A stretch of DNA of 64,000 bases from Lachnospiraceae bacterium. Lineage in GTDB: Bacteria; Bacillota; Clostridia; Lachnospirales; Lachnospiraceae. The stretch lies in the NCBI GenBank assembly GCA_017935565.1, contig JAGBHK010000024.1, positions 1-64,000 of the forward strand, in the 5' to 3' direction. A model generated the notes under the pieces. It was not told where the DNA came from. It did not search any database and was given only the letters and a program-made list of their open reading frames with translations. Below are positions 26,028-35,547 of the stretch, piece by piece (position 1 is the stretch's first letter; each line of letters begins with the position of its first letter). The position numbers were made by a program, and so were the translations under genes.

Positions 26028-27935
26028 TCACCTAAACCCCACTTGCCTTACTTCACCCATCTGAATTCGGTTAATACTATTCAATTCAATAATTGAATTC
26101 TGTACATCATCAATACGTATCGTTTGCAACTCTTTTTTTGTTCGCTTAGTCTTAGGAAGTCGCATAACACGATTAGCAATTCTTCGGTGGCAATTTTCTA
26201 CAAATGATCTGGCTTCTCTACCATTTCCAAAATTTTCATCCTTAGTTCTATGCTCGAAATAAGCATGTATCAACTTAAATATAACCTCTTTATCTTCATA
26301 CTTTAAATCAAATTTAGTAAACATATTATCAACAATTGACACCATTGCTTCAGAATTATAGGACGGAAAATAAATTGTATCATTAATCCTACTTTTAATT
26401 CCTGGATTAGCATCAAGAAAATTTTTCATCTTATTATTTTTTTGGCTGATATCCGTACCACCATAGCCTGCAAATATTACCAATCTGTTATGACCGTGAT
26501 TTTCCAGTTCTATTGCCAATTGTGCAAGCGCCTCCTGGCTAAAGGTATCCATACCACACGAATCAGAAGACGCTATTGAATAAGCTTCGTCTATTATTAT
26601 AATGTCATTCTCTTCAAATAATGCGTGAACCTTAGGTGCTGTATGTCCCACATAACATCCTTTAAGTTCAGCGCCTGATATACTTACAAACTGTGTTCCT
26701 TCAAGCAAGCCATCTTTCTTCATCATTTCCCCCATAATCTGAGCTACGGTTGTTTTTGCAGTACCAGGAGCTCCTAGGAACATATACACAAATTTGTATT
26801 CAGGAACCTTCATCCCTTCCTTTCTACAATACCTAATAAATTTCATCATATTTATATTACTCTCTATTTGTTCCTTAACAGATATCATTCCTACAAGGTC
26901 ACTCAAACTCTTATCATTCTTATTTTTAGTATCCTTAAACACGTTTAAAAGTTTTAACTCTTTATAAGAAATGGTCTTAATATTTTTGTTATTTTTCTTT
27001 ATATAATCAAACAATTTTGCAGTCATACACAAAGGATATTGCGGATCAACAAGCCTCATTTTTTTTATTATATTTTTCACGCTTATATTAGCAGATAATT
27101 TTAACCCTCTAACTTTTAGTAACTGCGTTAAATATACTCTATTAATATCATCTGCATTATTAATTTCGTTCATAACATTAATTCTTGTTGCTTCGTATTC
27201 TAATATAATCTTTGCTATGTCGGCCTCAGCAAGTCCATATTCATATTCAATATCATTGTTTTTTCTATCCTCCTTATAGCTTTCAACTACATTTAGCAAA
27301 AATACCATTTCACTCTCTTTAAAATAATCAAATATCCGACCTATATTTTCACTTACTGGTGAGTCAAACAAATTATGATATTCACATTCAAAATGTGCTA
27401 CAATAATCATCGGACTATTAATATTCTCCATCCAATATTTTCTTGTAAATTGTACATTTTGCCCACCCAAAAGATATGGCGTCGCGTTACTGTATGCATA
27501 TGGCATAGGTCTAATACAATTTATCAGCTCATTATAGTCAACAATTGGGAAATTATTAATATCACCGTACCATGCTTCAAAGGATTGTTCATACAATTGC
27601 TCTTCAGAGAATTCTATCTCCCCAAGCTCATAATTATCCATACAGTAATTATTCACTTCTTCTTTTTTACTTCTAATAAGACTGGATATATAATGAACCG
27701 ATAGTAATCCCTTTTCTTCCGTTTCACAATCGATTATAAAATACTTTCCATTTATCATATTTGCATTTTCTAGTATAGAATTATAGCAACTTAACCCTTT
27801 CTTCACATCCGCCTCAATATCAGTTTCAGTGAATATAGGCGGCGCTACTAGATATTTACAACTCTCTTTTACACCATTCCTGTTTATATACGATTTTACA
27901 TATTCAGGTAATATAAGATTTAAATTATCATTCAC
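26028..27935 (-). CDS. CbbX/SpoVK-like AAA+ ATPase (larger paralogue)
   Basis: A 635-residue AAA+ protein. Residues about 1-340 are unrecognised and could be a degenerate AAA module. The C-terminal AAA domain has Walker A GAPGTAKTT (near 387), the pore-loop region ELKGCYVGHTAPK, Walker B IIIIDEAYS (near 444), sensor I FAGYGG and the arginine finger area NPGIKSRI, with the NFGNGREARSFVE lid of CbbX/SpoVK enzymes. Likely a remodelling ATPase. The open frame begins at a GTG at 27944, but AGAGG sits over it; the GTG at 27935 is spaced correctly. It is last in the AAA operon. Confidence 0.9.
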   Translation of the reverse strand: MNDNLNLILPEYVKSYINRNGVKESCKYLVAPPIFTETDIEADVKKGLSCYNSILENANMINGKYFIIDCETEEKGLLSVHYISSLIRSKKEEVNNYCMDNYELGEIEFSEEQLYEQSFEAWYGDINNFPIVDYNELINCIRPMPYAYSNATPYLLGGQNVQFTRKYWMENINSPMIIVAHFECEYHNLFDSPVSENIGRIFDYFKESEMVFLLNVVESYKEDRKNNDIEYEYGLAEADIAKIILEYEATRINVMNEINNADDINRVYLTQLLKVRGLKLSANISVKNIIKKMRLVDPQYPLCMTAKLFDYIKKNNKNIKTISYKELKLLNVFKDTKNKNDKSLSDLVGMISVKEQIESNINMMKFIRYCRKEGMKVPEYKFVYMFLGAPGTAKTTVAQIMGEMMKKDGLLEGTQFVSISGAELKGCYVGHTAPKVHALFEENDIIIIDEAYSIASSDSCGMDTFSQEALAQLAIELENHGHNRLVIFAGYGGTDISQKNNKMKNFLDANPGIKSRINDTIYFPSYNSEAMVSIVDNMFTKFDLKYEDKEVIFKLIHAYFEHRTKDENFGNGREARSFVENCHRRIANRVMRLPKTKRTKKELQTIRIDDVQNSIIELNSINRIQMGEVRQVGFR

Positions 27936-27948
27936 AAACTTCACCTCT

Positions 27949-29226
27949 TTATAATTGTATACTTATTTTTTTCACCCACTTAGGAATAACATTTGATTCA
28001 TAATTATTAACACACGGTACTACAAAAAAAGTTTCATACGATTTGGGTTTGCTAGTTGGAAAACTTCCCTCTCCATCCGAAAAATATATTAGACAATCAA
28101 TAATTTTTCCTTCCTTGTTTAGTTCACTACATCTTTTAAAAACAGGTCTAAAATCTGTACCACCAAATCCATATGTCATATAATTCCCTTCTAGTTTTGT
28201 TAGTATTTCCTCTACATTCTTATACTGCTTTTCATTTACTATATCTGCATCGGCTTGCATTATGTATATAGTTTCAAATCCTATTCCATCAGCCAATTTT
28301 CCAAATATCTCTTTTGTTTCCACTAAAAAACGTTCTATGTACTCTTGACAGCTTAATGATGTATCTAAAGCAATAACAATATTATGCAAAGCTTTTCTTA
28401 CATTTTCTTCATCTGGTTCAACAAGCGCAATATTTCCATAATTTTCAAATCCATATGAATACAATATTTTATCTATCGCGTTAACATCCTCATTTATGCC
28501 TTCCTTCTCAAAAAAGAAATCCTTTAAAATATTATAATAGTCACCTATTGGTTGTCCTTTAGCACTACAAACCATTCCTTTTTTGCAAGAATTTATTCCA
28601 TGGTGCTTTTCATCCTTACTTTCCATAATCTTTTTGCATACTTCAGAAAGCATACTACTATTTTCAAAGGATAATCTTTCACATGCATCCTTCCATTTTT
28701 TATTTGCTTCATCCGACGATACACTATTTTGCTCTTCCAACATGTTTAGTTTATTTTCTGTTTCCCACAAACTATGTTCATCCTGGTGTATTTTTTTTAC
28801 TACTTCGTCAGACATTAGTCTTCTTTTTCTTTTTATTTTTTCATACATAACTCTGCAATTATCTATATCAGGTATTTTCTTTGTTTTGAGTGCTTTTCTA
28901 ACACTTTCAACTTGAAAATCCAAAACCATGTCTATTACTTCATCATTCATATATCCTTTTCGCTCCGTAAAATGACCAAGTATTCCATGCAATAATATAT
29001 GCATATATCTTCGTTCTAAATCTTGAAGCATATGTAGCTTATAACACCCTATTATATTATCCGCATTAAAGAACAAATTGTCCCCATCGCTTTCTAATAA
29101 TATATCATTTGCTACTGCCACTGGTTTTAGCAACTCAAAGAGTTCTATCACAGCAGAGTCCTCATACATTAATTTTTTCTGCACAATTTTAATAATTTCT
29201 CTTGCCTTTTCAATATTTTTTTTCAT
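27949..29226 (-). CDS. Metallopeptidase-like plus VWA-domain protein (DUF2201 type)
   Basis: A 425-residue protein. The N-terminal part resembles the DUF2201_N putative metallopeptidase: HILLHGILGHF (near 75) has the histidines of HExxH...H, but the catalytic Glu position is Ile, so peptidase activity is doubtful. The C-terminal VWA-like domain has a complete MIDAS: DTSLS (near 287), the Thr in GGTDFRP (near 353) and the Asp in YFSDGEG. Such proteins commonly pair with MoxR ATPases as metal-dependent adaptors. Here the MoxR gene lies two genes upstream, and the larger CbbX-like gene follows. Confidence 0.88.
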   Translation of the reverse strand: MKKNIEKAREIIKIVQKKLMYEDSAVIELFELLKPVAVANDILLESDGDNLFFNADNIIGCYKLHMLQDLERRYMHILLHGILGHFTERKGYMNDEVIDMVLDFQVESVRKALKTKKIPDIDNCRVMYEKIKRKRRLMSDEVVKKIHQDEHSLWETENKLNMLEEQNSVSSDEANKKWKDACERLSFENSSMLSEVCKKIMESKDEKHHGINSCKKGMVCSAKGQPIGDYYNILKDFFFEKEGINEDVNAIDKILYSYGFENYGNIALVEPDEENVRKALHNIVIALDTSLSCQEYIERFLVETKEIFGKLADGIGFETIYIMQADADIVNEKQYKNVEEILTKLEGNYMTYGFGGTDFRPVFKRCSELNKEGKIIDCLIYFSDGEGSFPTSKPKSYETFFVVPCVNNYESNVIPKWVKKISIQL

Positions 29227-29244
29227 ATTAAATACCTTTTTCTA

Positions 29245-30039
29245 CTACAATAATATAAGTTCCTTTATCATCTTAGAGCATTCTTTTTTTAATGCATATT
29301 CTAAAAGTTCCTCTCGTTCGTCAGCTTTTATTATATTTCTTTCTATTGCTTTTTCTAAAATTTCCGTTTTATCTGTTTCTATTATTTTTTTCTGCAAATT
29401 TGGCAAGACTTGTGAATCTCTTATTACAAAATATTCTAAAAACACATCAAAAAATTCACTTGTATCCCTTCCTCCAAACCAGCCGAAGTTTTCCATCCTT
29501 TTTTCAATTATTTGTGTAGGTAAAGTATATTGTCTTTTCTTACCACCTTTTAATAACCTTTTTATCTTATCATTATAAATTTTGTATTTTTCAATACCAA
29601 ATGTATCTCTTATCACTGGTTCTAGTATTTTTACCTCTTGTTTTTTCAGCATCGAAGCAGTTTTGAATATTTCATATTCAAGTTTCTCTGCGAATTCATT
29701 TTCTTTGCAATCTAATATATTTTTAAAATCATCGAAAACTCTTCTCCATATAAATTTATTTATCTCTTTATTTTCATTACTAATATATTTTCTTATAATA
29801 TCAAGCCACTCTAAATACAAACATACCGCTCTATTTTTATTTTCCATTGTCTCCACTTCATTATTTAAAATCAGAGTTGTCATATATGCTGTATAATTGT
29901 TATTCTTTAAAGCATTTTTAATAATCAAATTAATATTAGGCTTATCTCGACTCTTTTTAATGGTTTCAATACACTCAAATTGTTTATTTAATATCGTTTG
30001 TACACGTGTTTCACTTGAAAATGCATCAACAAAGCTCAT
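29245..30039 (-). CDS. Unknown helical protein of the AAA island
   Basis: A 264-residue, mostly alpha-helical, charged protein with no membrane segment. The C-terminal part (about 205-264, VLPNLQKKIIETDKTEILEK...ADEREELLEYALKK) looks like helical repeats of ankyrin or HEAT type, which suggests a binding role; no enzyme motif is visible. The open frame reaches 30060, but AGGAG within it serves the ATG at 30039. The gene sits between the MoxR ATPase and the VWA gene with tiny gaps, so it is probably a dedicated partner. Confidence 0.75.
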   Translation of the reverse strand: MSFVDAFSSETRVQTILNKQFECIETIKKSRDKPNINLIIKNALKNNNYTAYMTTLILNNEVETMENKNRAVCLYLEWLDIIRKYISNENKEINKFIWRRVFDDFKNILDCKENEFAEKLEYEIFKTASMLKKQEVKILEPVIRDTFGIEKYKIYNDKIKRLLKGGKKRQYTLPTQIIEKRMENFGWFGGRDTSEFFDVFLEYFVIRDSQVLPNLQKKIIETDKTEILEKAIERNIIKADEREELLEYALKKECSKMIKELILL

Positions 30040-30052
30040 ATAAATCACTCTC

Positions 30053-31591
30053 CTAATCAATAATATTGCATAACTCTTTTACTTTTTTTCCGTATTCTAT
30101 ATACTTAGCATTCCTGCACCTTCCAATTACTCCCAAAATTCCCATATTTGTATTTAGCATATTAAAGAAATTCTCGGTCAACAAATCATCACCTATCATT
30201 TCTAAAAAATTAAAACAATTTGTAATTACATCATTTTCCGTAATTTGATTTCTTTTAAGTCTATCCAAATAATTATCAAGCCACTCCTTATAAGCTGCTA
30301 ATACAACCTCATTACCTTCCTCTTCCCCCATTGCAAGTTTTGTTCTGTACAGCAATAAAATGTCATCAATTGCCTCTTTTTCATACGAATCCGCATCACC
30401 CCTACCTCTATTTATAAGAAGTGCATTTTCATCTCCCACTCCGTCTCGTCTTTTCTTAAGAATAGTTTCCATATCATCCTGCGAATCAAAGTCATCAATT
30501 GGATTTATAAAACCAGTATTCTTAGGCTTCTTTAAATTAGAAATATTATTATTTACAGCAAACATAAAATCATACTGCTTCAGCATATGGTCATAATGTT
30601 TCATCATATCCTCATATTTTTCACAGGTCATGTCCAAGTATCCATATAAAAACTTTATAACTTTCAATTTGTTATTATATGGTACATCCTTATACTTCTC
30701 AGCTATCTTATTCAAATTCTTTCCTTCAAGAATATTGTTGTAATCCTTCGAGTCTGCTACCTGATGGTTCAACTTATAGTACTTAAAAAAATCTTCTACT
30801 ATTTTTTCACTTTTTATAAACTGAGCTATAAGTGCTGGCATTATTTCAACTCCATATTTTTCTAAACCATCTAGGCAATATGATAAATTTTCCCAGCCCC
30901 TACATGTTACAATTTCCTTCTCATTCCCCGTCCCTATCACACGATGCACATAATTTTTATTATCTTTTAAAAAACCGATAATTTTACTATTCATCTTTTT
31001 TGACTCAGCATAATCAATGAATTCATCTGCATCAAACTCCACATTTATACATCTTACTCTATCCATAATGGCCGCATCAAAAATACGAGCATTTTTATTA
31101 TATTCTGGAGGATTAGAAGACAATATCAAAACCCACCCTTCTGGCAAAACGTGACTTCCAATATTTTTCGTCTGCAAAAACGCTAACATAGGTGCTACCA
31201 AACTATCTGCCATACAAGAAAATTCATCAATTAACAAAATCCCTTCCTTGTAACCTAATTCAACCTGTTCATATACTTTTCCAATAATTTCACTCATCGT
31301 ATATTCAGTATATTTAACCTCTTTCTCTTTTCCTTCCAGATGAGTAATTACCGGAAGACCTAATACAGTATTTCTACTATGATGTGTTATGGAACATGAT
31401 GTAAATCCAATCCCCAACTCATTTGCTATCTGCGATGTAAGCTCCGTTTTACCAATTCCTGGTGCCCCGACCAAATAGAACGGCAATCTATTTACTTCCT
31501 TCATTACATATCCATTTTTATTTTTTTCAAGATACACTCGAATACCTTCTTTAATTGTGTTTTTTGCTTGTTTTATACTATATGTGTACAT
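30053..31591 (-). CDS. MoxR-type AAA+ ATPase
   Basis: A 512-residue protein with an N-terminal AAA_5/MoxR domain: Walker A GAPGIGKTE (near 39), Walker B ILLIDEFSC (near 122), sensor I LILSSNPPEYN, and the DAAIMDRVRCINV region with its arginine finger. Residues about 300-512 are helical with an acidic linker (about 355-400) and no known motif. MoxR ATPases typically act with VWA-domain proteins as chaperones, and a VWA gene lies two genes downstream. The ATG has AAGGA upstream. It follows the smaller CbbX-like gene after 15 bases. Confidence 0.9.
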   Translation of the reverse strand: MYTYSIKQAKNTIKEGIRVYLEKNKNGYVMKEVNRLPFYLVGAPGIGKTELTSQIANELGIGFTSCSITHHSRNTVLGLPVITHLEGKEKEVKYTEYTMSEIIGKVYEQVELGYKEGILLIDEFSCMADSLVAPMLAFLQTKNIGSHVLPEGWVLILSSNPPEYNKNARIFDAAIMDRVRCINVEFDADEFIDYAESKKMNSKIIGFLKDNKNYVHRVIGTGNEKEIVTCRGWENLSYCLDGLEKYGVEIMPALIAQFIKSEKIVEDFFKYYKLNHQVADSKDYNNILEGKNLNKIAEKYKDVPYNNKLKVIKFLYGYLDMTCEKYEDMMKHYDHMLKQYDFMFAVNNNISNLKKPKNTGFINPIDDFDSQDDMETILKKRRDGVGDENALLINRGRGDADSYEKEAIDDILLLYRTKLAMGEEEGNEVVLAAYKEWLDNYLDRLKRNQITENDVITNCFNFLEMIGDDLLTENFFNMLNTNMGILGVIGRCRNAKYIEYGKKVKELCNIID

Positions 31592-31606
31592 TTAAATCAT
31601 CCTTTC

Positions 31607-33310
31607 TTATACATTGAATCCAAATTTCACTTTTTCAATTTTATTATTTTGTATCTCTGATATAGCCTTTTCAATATCATCCCTAGATATTTTATTATCT
31701 TTTTTTCTATCAAAGGTTCTAATTGCATACTGAGAAATAGTTTCCTCAACCAACTTTCTCATCTCTCTTGCATTTCCAAATTTTTCACTTAAATAATTTT
31801 TACGATTCTTTACAAATTCCTCAATTAAATCCTCTAATTTTGAATCTAAAATATATCCATTTTCAAGAAACATTTGCTTAGCAATGTCAACAAGTTCTTT
31901 ATATGTATAATCTGGAAATTCAATTATTTCATTTATTCTACTCGTTAAACCCGAATCCAAATTAAGGAACTCTTCTGCTTCATCCTTATAAAGAGCAAAT
32001 ACAACTGTAACATCTCTATATATCTCCATAAATCTGACAAATTCTTTAATAGCTTCCTTTACATATCCTCCAGTATCCTTTTGAGTAAAAAAACCTGCCT
32101 CATCAACAAATAAAACTCCGCCTCTGGCATTTAAAAACAATTTTCTTACATTAGGCGCTGTATGCCCCACATATTCTCCTACAATATCTGCGCGACTGGC
32201 TATATATACATTACCATTACTCACACCATAATCAGACATTTCTGAGGCTAAAAGTCTGGCTCCTGTTGTTTTTCCTGTTCCAGGAGGACCCACAAATAAA
32301 AAGTTAGAACCAACCTGCCCCAGTTTAGAATTATGAATAGCTTCTTTTTTTAATGCCAGCAATTTTTTTTCAGCTCTTTTTAATCCTTCTAAACCTATAT
32401 ACGCAGATAACTTTTTAGACATTTTCCCTTCAACCACTGTTGCAAACAAATCATTTCTAGTAATTATCTCTCTCTTTTCATTTGACATATGTTCATACAT
32501 CACCTGTATAAGTTCTGCTATATTTTCTTCAGCAATAGACGTTCCCATTTTTCTTTTACACAAATTGACTATATCATCTACATCAATATCTTTGTAACAC
32601 ACATTATTTAACATACTATTTGTAATAGTCTTTAAATAGTCTGGCGAAAACTTAGGAAGAACAATATACCTAAATTTATATGATAGTATTAATTCCTGCA
32701 TATATGTTGTTTTAAGAGCTGCTGGTGTCATAGATACACATACATTGTCCGCCATAGAAACTGCTGATTTGATTCTATTTGCCATTTCGGCCGTAGCTTC
32801 ATTTTCACCTACTCTCTCGATAAGTACATTCTTTGCCAACGGAGATATGATTGCATTCAAATGTAGTGCATCTGTTCCTTTTGTATCAAGAATTGTAGGT
32901 GCATCTATACAATATACCCTTTCAGCAAACCCACTTTTCATCTTATTCGGATCATATTCAATACTATTTTCATCCATATCAATACTATAATATTCCTGTG
33001 CGTATTCATCTCTTTTATATGCTTCATATAATGCACGCTTAGCTACCATGATTGCAGCCTTATTTGCTATTGCTTCCTCATAACCATCGGATACAAAGAT
33101 AATTCTATTACCTGCTGGTGCATTTACTTCCTTTCCTATTTGCATATACAAATCTTTATAAAACTCGCTAAATTTAAACTCTTCATCTTTATCAATCTCC
33201 TTAAAGCCTATCCATTTAACACTTTTTCCTGCTTTTATTTCCATGCATTCTGTCTCAATGATGGGTGTTCCTCCTTTATATAACTCATCCAGAAACATAT
33301 TATTCTTCAT
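31607..33310 (-). CDS. CbbX/SpoVK-like AAA+ ATPase (smaller paralogue, first gene of operon)
   Basis: A 567-residue AAA+ protein. Residues about 55-300 may be a degenerate AAA module without Walker A (FVSDGYEEAIANKAA...IVLPKFSPDYL plus a lid-like helix bundle). The C-terminal AAA domain has Walker A GPPGTGKTT (near 339), VGEYVGHTAPNVRK, Walker B VLFVDEAGFF (near 398), sensor ALYKDE, SGLTSRI and the KFGNAREMRKLVE lid. It shares the YVGHTAP pore loop with the larger paralogue. The frame opens at 33361, but GGAGGT fixes the ATG at 33310. Transcribed from the operator promoter at 33362. Confidence 0.9.
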   Translation of the reverse strand: MKNNMFLDELYKGGTPIIETECMEIKAGKSVKWIGFKEIDKDEEFKFSEFYKDLYMQIGKEVNAPAGNRIIFVSDGYEEAIANKAAIMVAKRALYEAYKRDEYAQEYYSIDMDENSIEYDPNKMKSGFAERVYCIDAPTILDTKGTDALHLNAIISPLAKNVLIERVGENEATAEMANRIKSAVSMADNVCVSMTPAALKTTYMQELILSYKFRYIVLPKFSPDYLKTITNSMLNNVCYKDIDVDDIVNLCKRKMGTSIAEENIAELIQVMYEHMSNEKREIITRNDLFATVVEGKMSKKLSAYIGLEGLKRAEKKLLALKKEAIHNSKLGQVGSNFLFVGPPGTGKTTGARLLASEMSDYGVSNGNVYIASRADIVGEYVGHTAPNVRKLFLNARGGVLFVDEAGFFTQKDTGGYVKEAIKEFVRFMEIYRDVTVVFALYKDEAEEFLNLDSGLTSRINEIIEFPDYTYKELVDIAKQMFLENGYILDSKLEDLIEEFVKNRKNYLSEKFGNAREMRKLVEETISQYAIRTFDRKKDNKISRDDIEKAISEIQNNKIEKVKFGFNV

Positions 33311-33361
33311 ATGTATACCTCCATATATAATAATCTCTAATGTTTTTTTGCTTATATGCAT

Positions 33362-33411
33362 ATACTATCACTAGTTTTCTTCTTGCTAAGGAAAAATTTT
33401 TCCTTTATAAT
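33362..33411. promoter_or_regulatory. Divergent WYL/AAA-operon control region with palindromic operator
   Basis: The perfect palindrome AAGGAAAAATTTTTCCTT (33388-33405). On the minus strand its core ends exactly 22 bases before an extended -10 TGA-TAGTAT (33362-33367) for the AAA operon, an activator-type position near -41.5. On the plus strand the same palindrome fills the 17-base spacer between TTGCTA (33383-33388) and TATAAT (33406-33411), the likely WYL promoter, where binding would repress. The WYL product is the obvious candidate regulator. Confidence 0.78.
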
Positions 33412-33442
33412 TATTTCTATAAAAAGTTTAAGGAGACCATTT

Positions 33443-34702
33443 ATGAACCCTTCAAATAATCACAAATTTAACGAAACTAACTTTCAAAATGAAACAAAAG
33501 AAACTCGAGGTGAATCTATTTTCCCAAACACTTTATATCCATTACTAATATATGCCATTCTTAAAGTTCACTCTTCTAAGGATAAGCCTCTTACGAGTAA
33601 TGCAATTACTGCCTATATGGAACAGTGGATAAATGGCAACTATGATAATGAACTTCTCTCGTATAAAGCACCTGTTACCCAGCGTTCCAAGTATGCAAGT
33701 GGAACTAGCACCTTAAGAACAGTTCGAAATTATCTAAAATCCTTCACTGTCATAAACGAATGCGGATATGCTATTAAAGGTTCTGGTAACAATTCAGATA
33801 ACGTTGATATATTCACTCAAATGGCTCTTTATATGAGTGCTTGTTTTTGTGGAACAATACGTATCACAGATCCCAACGCCGAACGAAATAGAACATATTA
33901 TTTTGACCCTTTTTTATCAGATTCCGATATATCTATGCTTACAGGGACCATTATTACAAGCCCTTACTTTACAGAAGACGAAAAATCTCTGCTTCTTCAA
34001 CTTCGACCTCTACTTAATGGTGGTGAAACTCTGAGAATATGGGCAAGTAATTATGCAAATTCTAATACAGGAAAGTATTATTTAAATGTTTTTGATATAT
34101 TTCCAGACACAACCCGATATGTCCTTAAAAATAGTCACGTTTTAAAAAATATTGAGATTCTCTATAATATTATTAAAAGTGAATCTCCTAATGTAATTAG
34201 AATTACCTACGGACGCTATGGTGCTGGTACCGATACTCACCATCTTGCAAAACTTGATGAAAAAAACCAACCTGAACAACAGAACCTAGAACTCAATCCC
34301 TATGGGCTTGTATGGCGACGTGGTTATTGTTATCTAATTACTTCAGACTACACCACAGATAATAGTGCAATACAAATTCGCCATAGACGTATTGATAGAA
34401 TATTATCAATTGAAGTAATAAAAGATAAATTGAGACAACCTGTACCTGATATTCTTAGCAGTTATTTTAAGGATAACTATTTTCATCCTGAGAAATATGT
34501 TGCTGAACATCCTATGATGTCTAGATATTTAGAACGCAACATCATAACTGCCGAATTAGAGTGTGATAATATGACTGCTTCCATTATCCTTGATGCTTTC
34601 GGCACCAATGTTAAATTAGTTGAATCGAAATCAAGCGAAAGAACTGTCGCCTCGTGGAGTGGCAAGGAACTTACAAACCTCACAGCGACAGTCAACGCTT
34701 AA
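33443..34702 (+). CDS. WYL-domain transcription regulator, apparently truncated by an in-frame stop
   Basis: A 419-residue regulator: an N-terminal winged-helix-like region (about 30-120), then a WYL domain with NVIRITYGRYG (near 250) and LNPYGLVWRRGYCYLITSD, the family's P-Y-x-L...YLI block, and RHRRIDRILSIE. The reading frame continues open for 41 codons after the TAA at 34700 and encodes a typical WCX-like end, so the gene is probably cut short. AAGGAG before the ATG at 33443 rules out the longer start at 33356. It is divergent from the AAA operon, which it likely activates, while repressing itself. Confidence 0.88.
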   Translation: MNPSNNHKFNETNFQNETKETRGESIFPNTLYPLLIYAILKVHSSKDKPLTSNAITAYMEQWINGNYDNELLSYKAPVTQRSKYASGTSTLRTVRNYLKSFTVINECGYAIKGSGNNSDNVDIFTQMALYMSACFCGTIRITDPNAERNRTYYFDPFLSDSDISMLTGTIITSPYFTEDEKSLLLQLRPLLNGGETLRIWASNYANSNTGKYYLNVFDIFPDTTRYVLKNSHVLKNIEILYNIIKSESPNVIRITYGRYGAGTDTHHLAKLDEKNQPEQQNLELNPYGLVWRRGYCYLITSDYTTDNSAIQIRHRRIDRILSIEVIKDKLRQPVPDILSSYFKDNYFHPEKYVAEHPMMSRYLERNIITAELECDNMTASIILDAFGTNVKLVESKSSERTVASWSGKELTNLTATVNA

Positions 34703-34828
34703 TATGAAGACATATTAGAATTCTGTGTTGAATTTCACAAATCAATATATGTAAGTGATAAAAATTCCAAATTATTTGCTGATGTAAAAAATATTATCCA
34801 AAGAAGTTACAATTGGTACAATAACTAA
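34703..34828 (+). pseudogene. Detached C-terminal (WCX-like) segment of the WYL regulator
   Basis: The WYL frame continues after its stop codon as YEDILEFCVEFHKSIYV...NIIQRSYNWYNN and ends at a second TAA, two bases before the convergent clpP stop. The sequence fits the WCX tail (LxWxLxFG...V..P..L...V...Y) that normally follows a WYL domain. There is no start codon or ribosome site of its own. It may be a nonsense mutation, a read-through product or a sequencing error. Confidence 0.7.
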
Positions 34829-34830
34829 TA

Positions 34831-35406
34831 TTAAATACATATTTTATCTACCAGACCGTAGTTAACTGCTTGCGTGGCATCCATGTAGTTATCACGGTCT
34901 GTATCTTTTCCTATAACTTTTATATCTTTCCCCGTATTTTCACTCAATATTTTATTAAGCATGTTTTTAGTTTTTTTAATGTGTTCAGCAGCAATCACTA
35001 TATCTGTTGCTTGACCGCTTATACCTCCTAAAGGCTGATGTATCATTACTTCAGCATGTTCTAAAATCATTCTTTTTCCTTTTTTTCCACCCGATAACAA
35101 TACCGCTCCCATACTAGCAGCCATTCCAATGCACACTGTAACTACATCCGATTTTATATACTGCATAGTGTCATAGATTGCCATTCCTGCAGTTACACTA
35201 CCACCAGGACTATTAATATATAAATAAATATCATCATTCCCAATAGCATCCAAGTATAATAGTTGTGCCACTATTGTTGCTGACATCATATCGGTTATTT
35301 CTCCTGTGATATGAATTATTCTTTTTTCAAGGTTACATGAAAAAATATCACTTACTCGTCCGTTTTTTTCGTATACCGTTGGATTGATTACCATATTTTT
35401 TTCCAT
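34831..35406 (-). CDS. clpP: ClpP serine peptidase
   Basis: A 191-residue ClpP with the catalytic triad: Ser in [11 protein letters not shown], His in MIHQPLGG, and Asp in the [20 protein letters not shown] region. The peptidase should form a barrel in the cytosol and rely on an AAA unfoldase. No clpX or clpA lies nearby; it is instead next to a regulon rich in AAA ATPases, so it may be a dedicated paralogue rather than the housekeeping copy. GGAGG precedes the ATG. Its promoter carries the shared operator at 35467. Confidence 0.92.
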   Translation of the reverse strand: MEKNMVINPTVYEKNGRVSDIFSCNLEKRIIHITGEITDMMSATIVAQLLYLDAIGNDDIYLYINSPGGSVTAGMAIYDTMQYIKSDVVTVCIGMAASMGAVLLSGGKKGKRMILEHAEVMIHQPLGGISGQATDIVIAAEHIKKTKNMLNKILSENTGKDIKVIGKDTDRDNYMDATQAVNYGLVDKICI

Positions 35407-35440
35407 AAAAATTTCCTCCTAGATGTTAATTTATATCGAA

Positions 35441-35511
35441 ATTATATCAATACAATCTACCTAAGAAGGGAAATATATTTCCTTAACAATTTTTTATTAA
35501 TATGCTATACT
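35441..35511. promoter_or_regulatory. Divergent clpP/zinc-ribbon control region with shared operator
   Basis: The core palindrome GGAAATATATTTCC (35469-35482). On the minus strand 22 bases separate it from an extended -10 TGA-TATAAT (35441-35446) for clpP, the same geometry as at 25974 and 33362. On the plus strand 23 bases separate it from TGC-TATACT (35506-35511) for the zinc-ribbon gene, with a possible -35 TTAACA (35483-35488) abutting it. Confidence 0.75.
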
Positions 35512-35547
35512 TTATGTTATAAAATAATCATGAAAAGAGGTATATAT

